From Whitmania pigra (taxonomy: Eukaryota; Annelida; Clitellata; Hirudinida; Haemopidae), in NCBI GenBank assembly GCA_021613335.1, contig JAJTWR010000284.1:106001-170000 (forward strand): 64,000 nucleotides of DNA, given 5' to 3'. A model generated the notes under the pieces. The model saw only the letters and a list, made by a program, of their open reading frames with translations, made no database searches and was not told the origin of the DNA. Made by a program: the position numbers and the translations under genes. Below, in pieces: positions 10,245 through 22,104 of this stretch. Within the stretch, counting starts at the first letter, position 1, and each line of letters begins with the position of its first letter.

Positions 10245-12249
10245 TTAATGGAGATTGCAGGCTTTCATACTCAACGTCCAAAGAAGTTCCATTTCCTTCT
10301 CGCCCAATGCATTGGCTTCCAACCGTGAAGTAGCACACTCACTGCAGAGCAACATTTAGTCAAAATTTAAATTATACTAGAATTACAAAATTCAAAAATA
10401 GTTGCCAACCAGTAACATTCTCCAGACTTTAAATCTTGGGCAGTGGAACAATAAAGGGAAGTTTGAGCCCCATCTATTGGACTTTTCATGAAAAACCACA
10501 GAAAAGGTGCCATCATAAATGCCAAAATGGGATTTCTTTTGAATGGCATATTTTTATATAAATTAGTTCTCACAACCCCAGGATTAGCAACAAAAACTGA
10601 TACAGCTGTAACAATAAATAGATCATATCAGCAAAATTTTTACAGATCAAACGACCATTATGAAATTTGGGTAACTATTCTTGTAAATTCCTATTGATTC
10701 AGCATTCATTTAAGAAGTGTCAGCATTTCAATAAATTTACTTAAAATGAGTTTAAGTATTGCTTGTGAATTATTCAGCTTTTTGAACATTGACAATGTAA
10801 TTGACAATGAGGAAAGCCTCAAATGCAAGTGTCTTTTTGATCTGATTCTCTTTTTCAGTTTTAAACTTCAAAAAACCTCTAAAAATTTCTGACAATAATG
10901 AAATAATGATAATAAAAATAAAAATAATGAAAAAATAAAGGTAATAAAAATGACAATAATAAACCCATAAAACTTACTATTGCCAAACTTCAATGCCAAC
11001 TTTCTAGTAAAAAGTATCAGAGCAAGTTTACTCTGTGCATAGGCCACACCTGAAGTTACTGGGAGATTACTTTTAGCTTGACCAAATTCTCCCAATAAAT
11101 CCCCAGTCTCCTGAACACTTCGAACGTCTTCGACACCAGCATCATCCAACTGATGCCCTGATGTCAAAGACTCGACTCCTCTGATGTCAGAACTAATTCC
11201 ATTGCAATGTAGGTGGTTTGTATTGGCATTCACATCAGGAGCATCGGCATTCATCAGGCCTTCTGTAGTGAATTCTGCTAGCTTATAGGCATGTGCTGTG
11301 TTGTTTACAACTCGACTGCCAGGCGTTGCTGACAAAACATCGGATAGGAGCTGAGTAAGTAGGAAATGGCCTGGAATTTTAATGTTTACTTACTAACATG
11401 AATGGAAAGTAATTAAAGCTGAACCATCACAAGTCAGACCAAATACTATTTGTGAACTTTACAGATGAATAATGGAATAAAAAAAGTAATATTTGCTTAC
11501 TCAAATAATTGACTTGGTAATGAATCTCATGACCATCGGCTGTTATGGACTCTGGATGACACATGATACCTCCGTTGTTTATCAGAATGTCAAGCTTTGA
11601 TTCAACTGATCATGGAAATAATTAATGTTAATAATGGCAATTCAATCACAAAATGCTCAATTTCTAACAATAAATTTTTTAAAACTCCAAAGATGTATAC
11701 ATGCATTTTTATAACAGTTAATAGTCTTGGCAACACACCTAGCTTAAAGTCAGAAGCAAATTTTTTCACAGAGGCAAATGACTCAAGGTTCAGTTCCAAA
11801 AATTTCACTTTAGAATTTGGATGGGTTACTGCCAGATCTGAAATAATCTTCTCTGCTTTTTTTATATCTCTACAAGCCATTATAACTCTGACACCTGGTA
11901 ATTATAAACAAAAAATAAATGCAAAGTCTGTAAGACCAGTTGGCACAAGTCTCACCTGCTGCTGCAAGGGTTTTAGTGAGCTCCAATCCAATTCCTGATG
12001 AGGCACCAGTAATTATGGCCACTTTTCCAGAAATATTGTTAATTCGCGGGCATTGAGCACCTCTAAAATAATGTCTGTTAACAAAAAGTCAAAGTAATAT
12101 AACATCCTCGCACTGGAAATTCCATTTGAAATAAAGAGTAACCTCATGCCAACGAATACACCAACACATGCCATTAATAAGATGGGCCAAATTGAATTGA
12201 AAAATCCATCCCCGGGCATGAAATGATCGTGCATTAAAGTGGTCAACAT
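10245..12249 (-). CDS. Membrane-anchored short-chain dehydrogenase/reductase (RDH11/12 or DHRSX-like), 7 exons, 386 aa
   Basis: Likely an NADP(H)-dependent oxidoreductase of the retinol-dehydrogenase-like SDR group, or a catalytically altered relative. Minus-strand exons: 12143-12249, 11956-12062, 11739-11894, 11501-11605, 10978-11370, 10410-10605, 10245-10341; they total 1161 nt in frame. An N-terminal membrane segment (IWPILLMACVGVFVGM) precedes the Rossmann motif TGASSGIG at 54-61. LINNGG (133-136, normally NNAG), QVNYLSHFLLTQLL, YAQSK (Tyr269, Lys273) and NPGVVRT (297-299, normally HPG) follow. At the catalytic Ser position, VVNVSS of relatives is VVNNTA here, giving Ala184. About 60 extra residues lie between this site and YAQSK. 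The start may be Met1 or the ATG at 12232-12234 (MHDHFMPGD). Confidence 0.9.
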
Positions 12250-12720
12250 ATTATAACAATCTAGTCCGATTAAACAAATAGATTTAAAATCAAGTGTTAT
12301 GCACTCCCTCGCCTCAAAACATTCTGTAAACAAGGCTTTTGAGAAGGCATGTCATAATCCAGTTGAGAAACCCTAAAAAATAGTGTATTCAAATATTAAT
12401 AATAACAAATTTTAATCAAATTTTTAAATTAATAAAATGTGTACATGCTTCACCAACAATACGTAAGTCCAATAAAAACAATTTTAAATTTAAGTTACTA
12501 CATTAATTGTAAGTTTTTAATTAAAAAATGACTTGTAAAAAAATAAAATTTACTTTAAACATTAAAATGATATAAACAGCCACTTTACAAAGAAAGGTCT
12601 ATTCATTGATATCGAATCAGCTTCCTCTGTCTGCTGTTGGAGTTGTTTTTGTGCTGTTGCCGAAGAGACGTGTATTTCCATTATTTTTCGGACAAAATTT
12701 AAACAATAAATTTTTCTGAC
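12250..12720. promoter_or_regulatory. Divergent intergenic region between the dehydrogenase and CLIC genes
   Basis: About 470 bp separates the two start codons, so it should contain both 5' UTRs and both promoters. It is AT-rich with no obvious TATA box or CpG cluster. The CLIC start has a favourable context (GACATGGCT). Confidence 0.5.
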
Positions 12721-14636
12721 ATGGCTGACGATGGTGATAGACCTGTTTTGGAGTTGTTTGTCAAGGTCGGTTTGATGCAAATTTTAGGCGGGGCCAGGAC
12801 TTTGCTAATTGAAAATTTGTCAATGAGAATTTTCCGTTAACATGAATTTGTTACTTCTATAATAAGAGTTTTTAATTTCTAAGGCTGCGGTGGACAAAAT
12901 GAAGACTGGCGGATGTCCAATTTGCCACCGCTACTTCATGATTTTTTACATTTTGAGAGAGAGGGGTCTGATTGACCTCATTGTGACAACCTTTTTGCCG
13001 GAATCTCCACCCAAAGAGGTGCTGCAATTCAGCAACGGAAAGAGATATCCTCTTGTCAGGGTTCGAACATTTTTTTTTAGAATAGAATTGAAGCAATTTA
13101 GATTTCAGGTAAAGAATTGTTGAAGTCACAAAATTAGTGTCTTGTCTGCAATATGCTACTTAAATGCTTTCTGATTTTGATTCAGTTTTACTTATTTTAG
13201 AATAAGCAAGTAGTTGAATAAGTTGTTGTGTGAATGACAGTTTGAATTGAAGTTATAATTCCTGTGAAGGTTCAAAAGGGTATGGATGCCAAAGGTCGAG
13301 ACATAACTGGGCTCGAATGTGACACAGTGGATGAGATCGAGGCCCTCATCGAGCGATTCGAATGCGACGACATGCGATCAAGGAAGGAATCGGCTTCGGA
13401 GGCAGCAGCGGAGAGAACATTCGAGGATCTCTACATGGTTTAGTCACTTTTTTCTTGTCATTTAAATTCTGCCAAGTTCCAAAATGACTAAACTGTTGTT
13501 TTTAGAAAATTGAATTGTTCTTTTTTTATTTTTTTTTCAAACGCACGCTTATTGTTAGCTTAACTTTCTCGTCCAGAAATTCTGCCAGTTCCTCAAATAT
13601 CAGGGAACTGATCCTTCATCAGTTGTGAAGGTCTTGGAAAAGGTGGACAGTTACCTGGCATCACAGGGAGGACCATTCATGTTGGGCGACCAGATGGGGA
13701 AAGCTGACTGTTACGTGCTTCCAATCCTTCAGCATGTCAGAGTGGCTGGAAAGGTTGGACTAACGGATGGAGAATGATGTGGTTTTGTAGGGATTTGTCA
13801 CTTGGGGTCATCTTTTAGGATTTGGGTTTGACGTTTAATGATGGTAGAATTGATTTTGTGTGATTTTATATTTTTGTTTGCGTGTTGTTACAGTGTTCTT
13901 GACTCTTCTTTGTGTTTTTTAAATGTATGTATGTGTATAAATATGTGCATGTGTAATAATGTATATGTGAAATGTATATGTTTAATTGACAGCAAGTCAT
14001 GCAGAGCTGATGTTATTTTTAAATGCCTGGTGTAAATAGCTGCATATTTTGGGTTCCCTGTAAAAGGACTTTGTCAAAGTTTCCCATATCAAACTTTATT
14101 TTTTAATTTATTTGTTAAACTACAACAGGCTTACAAGAACTTTGAAATTCCCACTGAGATGGTAAACGTGTGGCGCTACCTCGAGGCTGCCTATGGATCT
14201 GATGCCTTCCAGGAGTCTTGTCCGGCCGACCGGGAGATCATCACCCAGTATAACAACAAGGCCTCCTGCCAGCCCAAGGTTGCTTTTGATCTTGATTTTT
14301 ATTGGGCATATGGCTACATAGCATTGTGACAGCTGCTTGTTTGACACATAATTATTGGTTTTTGGCCTCGATTCATTAATTATAAATTTGGAATGTGCCA
14401 TGATATCTACATTTTTGTTTGATAAGCATAGTGCAACAAAGGCGAATGTTTTGCTTTACTCTGGTGGCTTCCACGTCAAGTGTCTGTGACATCGGGAAGG
14501 TGAACGACTTAATTGCCATTTATTTATTCAGGTGCCTCTGGGGAAATCAACTCTCATGGGAGAGGAGAGAACTTTCAGCATCCCTGACAAGAACCTGACA
14601 AGACTTGCAGCTGGTGATGATGATGATGATGAGTGA
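12721..14636 (+). CDS. CLIC-like: Chloride intracellular channel (CLIC/EXC-4) family protein, 6 exons, 273 aa
   Basis: CLIC proteins are GST-fold proteins that exist in soluble form and can associate with membranes. Exons: 12721-12765, 12884-13060, 13270-13437, 13577-13753, 14129-14278, 14532-14636. All introns are phase 0 and GT-AG. The N-terminus LELFVK, then GGCPICHRYFM, is the CLIC thioredoxin-like start (LFVKA...GxCPFxQRLFM). The redox site is Cys26-Pro-Ile-Cys29, a CPxC form; vertebrate CLICs usually have CPFS there. The all-helical C-terminal domain follows: DSYLASQGGPFMLGDQMGKA, then DCYVLPILQHVRV and AYKNFEIPTEMVNVWRYL, as in the family. Extra C-terminal residues end in DDDDDE encoded by a GAT repeat. 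A candidate AATAAA lies at 15865-15870, implying a long 3' UTR. Family assignment is firm; channel activity is not shown. Confidence 0.93.
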
Positions 14637-16000
14637 TGGCAGCTCAATGCTCATGATGATGATGGTGTTGGTGGTTGTGCTTTTTGTGAGCCTGTACTTC
14701 GAGCCACTTGATAGATTGACTTGATTGTGCGACTTAACTTTGTAACATTTCTTAGTTCTTGTGATGTTCTGACAAACCCTGAAGAACAGGAGGGTGTATT
14801 TGTCAGTGACATCTTTAGAAGGATTGCTTGATGGTGGTGATGATGATGATGATGATGATGATGGTGTCTCATGTGAATGGTGGTGTCCTTGAATGATGTT
14901 GATGGCATAGCTGTTGCTGATGCTCTCTTATCTCTCAGTCTTGAGTTACAACTAAGTTAACAACATAGGTCTTGGTTTGAAGCTAGATCAGCTGGCAGTC
15001 CTTTTGGAGTTGTTGAAATCATTATCATCATTATCATTTGCATTTTACATGCTTACATTCTTTGTCTTAAAGGATATTGAAGCTTGTTTTGTTTCATTTA
15101 TTTAACTTTTTGATCTTTTTGAATACTCATTTATTATCTGTATTCCATGTCTCATTGAGTTGAGCTCATCTTTTTAATTGACCTCTTTTCTTAGGTGTGT
15201 GTAAAATCTTGTTTTCCATCCGCTTGCCCAATGCTCCCCGACCTTCCAGATGTGATGCTTGGGGTGGGTAAGTAAAAATAATAGAAGTAATATTAATAAT
15301 AATACTTGGAATTATTGAAATCATCTTTTTCGATAAATCAGACTGTGATTAATTGTGTCACTGTCGCAAGTAAAGTGGTTGGCTTATCATGTTCTTCTTA
15401 ACCAATCATATCGTTGATTGTTCCGATTGGAGGTTTTGGGTGGTCAACTCGATTTATCCGTTCCTTATTATTGATTGTTCTGATTGAAAATTTTTGATGA
15501 TAATTTGAAGATCTGATCCTATGCAATGGCTTTGGAATGTCTTCAAATGTTTGATTTTTTTTGTAGCTGGAAGCATTTCCAAGGTGCACTCATCATATAA
15601 TTGCGTTCAGCTTGTTACATTTTATCAACCTTGATTTACGCTTTAATCGAGTTGGATTTTATAGTCTGAAATCTTCAAACATTCATTCAATCATCGTGAG
15701 AGTCTCGAATTTCTCCAGCTAAAAGCATTTCTACATTTTTGACTCATATTTTGCTCCGAGCTCCCATTTCGATTGACACGGAAACGATCACTAATGTCGT
15801 TTTGTTTTTCAATTTTGTTACAAGTTCTCGAAAGAATCGAACGCTTTTTAGCTTTTTGTTGTTAAATAAAGCTTAAACTAGTTGTTTGGACTTTGTTGAC
15901 AAAATGAAGAGCAACAGAATAATTTGGCTGAGGTTGTTTCTTTGATGAAATTCAAGAATTGACTTTTTGAGATGATTTTGGTATTTGATTTGACTTAAAG
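14637..16000. other. CLIC 3' UTR and downstream region
   Basis: Contains two GAT microsatellite patches (14653-14664 and 14838-14863) and the candidate polyadenylation signal at 15865-15870. The ORFs crossing it are short and have no recognisable domain. Confidence 0.5.
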
Positions 16001-17268
16001 AGTGCACTTTTACATGCTGATAGATTGCATCGATATAGCATCGTCTATGTCTAAGGCTATTTTGGGGATTTGGGGTTTGCAGACTTTTGACAATTGTTAT
16101 TGGCTCTGAAGTCGGAGAAGTTCAAATTGTTGATGGAATCAAAATCACTTGGAAACGAGAACACGATAACCGCACAACCACTTCTTTGCACCATCGCGAC
16201 CAGGTGCAAACATGTCTTGACAACCTCCTCGTCGTTTCCTGTGACTCACCTTAGAGTTTCTGGTGAGAATTTCTTAAATCGTGATGAAATGCTGAGGACA
16301 TGCATTTCTCATAAGTTGTAGTCCCTTATGGGAATGATCTTCTCAGGCTCTCCTGCCTGAAGTTACATGTTTTTTTTATTCGATTTGTTTAACGATGGTT
16401 TGATTTCTTCAAGACTTTAAAGTCTTTATTTATTTAGTTATTTTCAGAAATGTTCAATTAAATATTAACATAATGATATTATAAGGCAACAGGACAATCT
16501 CTTTTTAATTATATTCATAGCCTCTCAAGAAATTTTAAGTTACAAATAAAATATTAGTCTCAAACCATTACATGTTCAGCATTGGATCAACAGAATTCTT
16601 CCACCGCCCCTGTTGCAGCAGGTGATAGAAAAACAAAAATTCCAGGTTTATAGTCCGGTCTGTACCTCGTCCTAAAAAACTCCCTCATAAAATTTTCATG
16701 GAAAACCTTCCTCTACATGCGCTATGCTATTCCTTGTATGGAGATGAGCAAAAAATTAAAGGTTTATGTCCGAAAGATTAAGGAGTTGACCTCTGGAGTG
16801 TCATTCAATCGAACGAAAATTGTTTTAAACGATATTTACAAGTTTCTATATTAATGCACCAGTGATTTATAAAGATGTATTTCGTTCTAATTACTGTAGT
16901 TATATTTATTATAATTATTGTAAATTAGTACGCCTTAAATACATTAAGACTAATACATCCTGTGCTTCATTAAGCTCTATCTCATCATGTATCGCAACTA
17001 CATGAATGGGTTAACGCAATCTTAATGTGGAATGCAAAGGTATCCGATAAAGCATGACCTTATAAATTACAACAAAAATTTATTTTTAGAATCAAGCAAT
17101 TGGATTTAAAACAGAAAGCTAACGCATGCGATGGGGAAACTCTCAAGAAATTATTGTGACTTCTCTATGTCATTACCTACTAAATATTTTATCGTCTCTT
17201 TCGAAAACATCTGCAGGCTGAAGAAGCGAAGTTTAGGGACTTTCGAATTGTTCTGCAAGTTGTTACTT

Positions 17269-17372
17269 CGTCACACACGTCACACACATGACACACGTCA
17301 CACACGTCACACACTTGACACACGTCACACACATGACACACGTCACACACTTGACACACGTCACACACGTCA
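17269..17372. repeat. Minisatellite of CACACGTCA / CACACTTGA / CACACATGA units
   Basis: About ten head-to-tail units of 9-10 bp (GTCACACAC, ATGACACAC, TTGACACAC variants). Unit variants alternate, suggesting higher-order amplification. Confidence 0.9.
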
Positions 17373-18176
17373 CGGTTGACTTTTAAAAGCATTCTTTCTA
17401 AATGAAAGTTTTTCGTGCCCTAACGAGTATTTACCGAAGTAGCAGATAATGAGCGTTTCTAGAAATTTTCGCTCGAAATCTAACCTGAAACCTTTTATTA
17501 GGTTTTAAATTGAAAGTTGACGTGATTTCGAAAGTCTGGATATTCTAAAGGTTTGGCTGGGAATATGAACGAAGATAAATTTTTTTCTAAAACAGTAGAT
17601 CCATCGGCACTACCTTTATTTATGTACTTGGTTCGTACTAAATTTATGTTTAACTTCTTTGCCTGAAAGAACTGGAACGCTATGTGCACTTTCGAAAGTA
17701 CGGGGATGTAGAAATAAAGAACGGAGAACCATCCAAAAAAGCACAAAAAGCCAAAAGAAGAAGATGAGAGTGATAGAAGGACAAACGCCCAGGGAGCGTG
17801 TTTTAAAAGCCGCAGGAAAAATGATGGCTTGATATAAAAGGAGGAATATAAATGTTTTTAACGCCACGAGGATGACGAGGATGCTAATGGCGACCCGGGC
17901 ATCCATCAAGGGTAGCTTTTTAATTAGGGCCCGAGCGGCAGGGCATAACAAAGCAGTAATAGCAATGTTATTAGGGATGTCGCTGCCCAACAGACTACAT
18001 CAGCCCATCACGTTCCTGCTCCTTTGTGCTGCTGGCAGTATACAACACTTGGAAGCCAATTCCACATGGAGAGAGATTGGAAAGTGCAGATAAGAATTTA
18101 TTTAGGGGTCGAAAAAGTAACTTTTGGGGTCATTTTTCAGCAATACGCTCCCCAAAACAGGGCCGCTGCTCCCGAT

Positions 18177-18207
18177 GGTAACGACCAACCGTGGGTCGTA
18201 AGTTACC
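18177..18207. other. Imperfect hairpin in a GC-richer patch
   Basis: GGTAACGACC is followed by a short loop and GGTCGTAAGTTACC, which pairs with it except for a two-base bulge. No terminator or RNA family fits; it may be part of an old transposon. Confidence 0.35.
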
Positions 18208-19212
18208 GTTCCAGAGTCCGTCTCACCGGAGACATTCTCCCGAGGCTCTCGATTTTTGAGTACCGGATTAATTTTCATCTTAATGTCGATTTGTTTTTGT
18301 TTTTAATGTTTTTTTTTTATTATAATCGATTTCAATTTATACGTGGCTTAATGGAGTCATTCATTTGAATTTAGTTGTTCGAAGTTCCTCCACATAGCTG
18401 AAGTGCTCGGGCATTGATGAGATGGTTATTCTCAAATTGGAAAACTTTCCAGTTCATCTGTTTTAATGAAGAAATTTTGAGTGCAAGGTCCACACCAATA
18501 GTTCCATTCAAAATTTTTTCTGAACTGCTGAAGCTTCGCTGAATGCTGCTGATGATCAGGGCATGGCCCAGGAGCCCGGTAGTTTTTAAAATATTAACAC
18601 TTTGCACTCCTGACCTGTCTGGCTTTTCCATTACCAAATTGACATAAAGTAGGGCCCACGGCTGTTCTTCCTAGAGGCCCGAAACCTCCGCCAACGGCCC
18701 CGCGGACGATGATGATGATGATAATGATGATCTCGATGATGATGATTCAACTTGTGGATGTCATTCATGGTATGGCTTATCAGCTCCTTCGTTAGTAACA
18801 CTGTAATATCGAGATTGTAAATAATATTTTGATATAAAATGTTTTTCCAGATTTATTTCTATGAACTTAAATGGACGCACTTTACTTAAATTTAAAATAA
18901 CTCTGATTTATTAAATAACTTCTATTAATCACAAATTAATTAACTGATCACTCATGTTTGAAAAACTTCAAAAAACCCCAACATTTAAACTGGACCAGGC
19001 ATCACAGCTGATTAAATGAGTCTCTCAATTTTTGTTTCATTTCGCGGGAAACAAACTCACGTGACGGGAAATTTTCGCCAACCGTGGAAGGTGCAGGAAT
19101 ATCATTACTATAATGATTGCAACTCCAGTAATTATTATAATTAAATGTAATATAATGTCATAAATGTAGCTGTTTAAAATTATACTAGCTTATTATTATA
19201 CCATAACCTCGG

Positions 19213-19395
19213 CGTGCAGGTTGACCGAATGAGTTACGTGCCTGCATACGGCGGTAATGGCAACAGTCGTAATGTGTCGTGTTCGAAACCCAGCCTGCAC
19301 TGCCACCAGCACCCTTGGAAAGGAGTGCTATATAAATGGTTACAAGAAGCGCCTCTGACGCATAGCATATGGCGCTACATAAATGAAGCTACAAT
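19213..19395 (+). mobile_element. tRNA-like SINE, copy 1
   Basis: Has a Pol III B-box-like GTGTTCGAAACCCAGCCTGC, then CACTGCCACCAGCACCCTTG, GTGCTATATAAATGG and a tail block CATATGGCGCTACATAAAT. The same block order occurs at 20625, 23228 (reverse) and 27653. Confidence 0.7.
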
Positions 19396-20135
19396 ATTCT
19401 ATTGTGAAGTTATAATAATATTATTATTACCGTTATAATAATTTTTATTATATATATATAACAATATATATAATATTATTACTACCGTTATAATTTTGTG
19501 CTAATATCGGGTTGCAAAGAGGAAACAACTCACTTAGGAAATTAAATGAAGATTGACGTATCTTTTTGTATTTTGTTCAGTCTGAAATTGGAATCAATCT
19601 TAACTTAAATTTGAAAATTTCTAAAACGTCTTTCAGGTCTATTAAATAAAGATCATAAAGCAGACAAGAAATTTTGCAAAACCTACCTAATAATGTAATT
19701 ATAATGATTTAGTGAAATGTAATTTTCTGTTCCGAAAAACATTGACAATCAAGAAGGTTATTAAACTAATGCTAAAAAAAATCTTTTAATTTTTGTTTAC
19801 TGCAAAAGACTCTTACAAAATGCCCACTAAAATCATAAATTCTAGGTTCATTATTGGATTTTCAAACTTCAATTCACTTTTAGTGCGTACAATCACCAGG
19901 AATAGAAAGCCCCATTCGGGCATCAACATCCTTTAAGGACAGAGATTCCATTTCTTAAAGTATCGCAGAAAGACCAAAAACCGATCGATGATGAAATTAA
20001 GAAAAGAAAGAAAAATTGGAGAGAAAGAGGATAGAAAAGATGAAAGGATGGATAGGTGGATGATAAGTTGAAAAGTTGAAAGGATGAAAGACTGATAATC
20101 TGGAGGAATGATAAGAAGATGGCTAGACAGATAGG

Positions 20136-20196
20136 GATGGATGGATGGATAAATAAATGAATAGATGGATGAATGAATGAATGAATGAATGAATGG
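20136..20196. repeat. (GGAT)n / (GAAT)n microsatellite
   Basis: GGATGGATGGAT at 20137, then (GAAT) units to 20196. The flanking sequence to 20060 is a degenerate version. Confidence 0.85.
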
Positions 20197-20624
20197 AAGA
20201 GAGCGGAGAGATTTGCGGGCGGAAGTTGGATGCTGTTGTCGTGTTATTTTGGCAGAATAAATTTCAATCTCTTTAGACGTTTATGCATCATACTTTAGCA
20301 TTAAATTTAAACGGATTATTCTAGATTTTACGCTGATTTACATTTTTAAGAGTTTTCTTTACTTTTTATAAAATCGCTCTGTTTTTTAAAGTCGAACTTT
20401 TTGATTTCCGAAGAAAATGTATTTGCGTGTGATTTTATTAGCATTATTTTGTTTATCCATCTGCACTATATCGATTTATCAGTGTTGAGGAAATTGCCAA
20501 TAAAAACCAATGCCTTGGTTGCATTGTGTTCCATCGACGTTTGAGTTCATAATTTTTGGAAAAAAAAATTATCGACATCTGGAACACACCAAGCAAACTG
20601 AGATCAACCGAAGATTATTCCTGC

Positions 20625-20850
20625 ATGCGGGGTAATGGAAACAGTTGAAACCAAAGTTGTACTACTATCATCAGTGCCTGCCTCATTTAGGGGGTCGGGG
20701 TGGGCCACTGCCTCCCACCTCTGTTCGGGTAAATCCGGCCCTGAATGTCACAGGTAACCTTAAAAAGGAGTGTTACACAAATAGACAAAAAACACCTCTG
20801 TTGTCTGCTAACCATATGGCGCCTACACGAATTAACTACAACCACAATTC
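20625..20850 (+). mobile_element. tRNA-like SINE, divergent copy 2 with an internal insertion
   Basis: CTGCATGCGGGGTAATGGAA corresponds to the CTGCATACGGCGGTAATGG block of copy 1. The tail AAAAAGGAGTGTTACACAAA and CATATGGCGCCTACACGAAT matches copy 1's tail. The middle holds an unrelated GC-rich stretch (GGGGGTCGGGGTGGGCCACT). Confidence 0.55.
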
Positions 20851-22015
20851 CGAGGTTATTTAAGATCGATTCAAGATTAAATTCAAGACCGGTGCAAAAT
20901 AAATTCAGGATCAATAAATGATCAATGCAAGATCTCCATAGGATCGATGAGTAATGATTTAGTAAACATTACTACGCATTACTTGCAAAGGGGATATTGA
21001 ATTGTCTAACGAGACATGCTGTTAGCATGTAATTATAAAGCCAATAGCACTCCTAAACTAATATTATTAGTAGAAATAGTAATGTATTATTAATAATAAT
21101 TAATGTAATATTTAATACCAGTTAGTAAACTTATGTTTATATTATTAATAATAATAGTAATCGAGTAATAATAAATTAAAAAAACGCTTAACACAAAGGT
21201 AGTAACAATATCATTTCATTTCATCTGCTTCCGTTCTCAATATTCCTGGTTTTCCACTATTTTTAGGTACAAAAAAGTATTTTTTTCCAAGCGTAGGAGA
21301 CAAATTTATCGTGGAATTGTTTTTCCAATCTCTGATTTCTGTCTCTTAAGCAACCAGAATTCAATCAATAAATACAAGAAAATCTTCTGATTATGAAATC
21401 GAATTTAAGGAAAATAAACAACTATAATAATATCTATACAACTATATTTGCAAAAATAACATAAGTGATATTGCAGTTAATGATAATTAGATAATAAATT
21501 AATTTCAGTTACATTATTTTATCTTCTTTTTTTTTAAATTTAATATATTTATTTTTAGCACGTCTTAATTTTATTAAAAATGTTTAAATAATAATTTATA
21601 AATCAAAATCAGTTTTAAAAACCAAATACACCTAACAAACACAAACTCAAATTCATGGAATCAACAGATTCAGTCGATTAATTCATTCAAAGATTCATTC
21701 GGTGAATCCATGCGTTCAACAACTTTTTAAATAATTCGCTAAAAATGGCACTCAGAAGGACGCGTTAGCAAATAATTAATTAATTAATAATAAAAAACCA
21801 AAGCAAAAAATATAATGATACCAAAACTGAGGATAAAAATAGCTTGGAAGCGCAAATAAATGCTTGCATTGTTCGAGTCAGAAATCGTCCTCCTACGACC
21901 ACCAACGACGAACAACAGGAAATGGACAACCGGAAACTCGAATGCCAATCTTTTGTCAATTAAAGCCACCTCTGTTTCTCTTCCTTATTATTATTTTCCT
22001 TCTACTTTTTCTTAT

Positions 22016-22104
22016 GATGATGATGATGATGATGATAATGATAATTATTGTTATTATTATATTATTATTATATTATTACTATATTATTATTATATTATTA
22101 TTAG
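22016..22104. repeat. Compound microsatellite, GAT then ATT units
   Basis: GATGATGATGAT passes through GATAATGATAATT into ATT units within about 90 bp. Confidence 0.9.

Larger units (their letters stand above)
16001..19200. other. Intergenic region; short satellite, hairpin and GC-richer patches
   Basis: No gene is supported. It contains a 9-10 bp minisatellite at 17269-17372, a GC-richer patch near 17850-18260 that includes an imperfect hairpin (18177-18207), a GC-rich patch at 18640-18705 and GAT repeats at 18707-18746. The minus-strand ORF at 17616-17990 is hydrophobic but matches no family I know and lacks usable splice context. Confidence 0.4.

Noticed and set aside
14651..14908. His-rich minus-strand ORF
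   Set aside because: Shadow of a GAT repeat in the CLIC 3' UTR.
16094..16321. 75-codon + strand ORF after the CLIC gene
   Set aside because: Non-ATG start, no domain and no exon structure linking it to CLIC.
17616..17990. Hydrophobic 124-codon minus-strand ORF
   Set aside because: No family, no splice context, and long open frames also occur by chance on the other strand of this patch. Left as unexplained.
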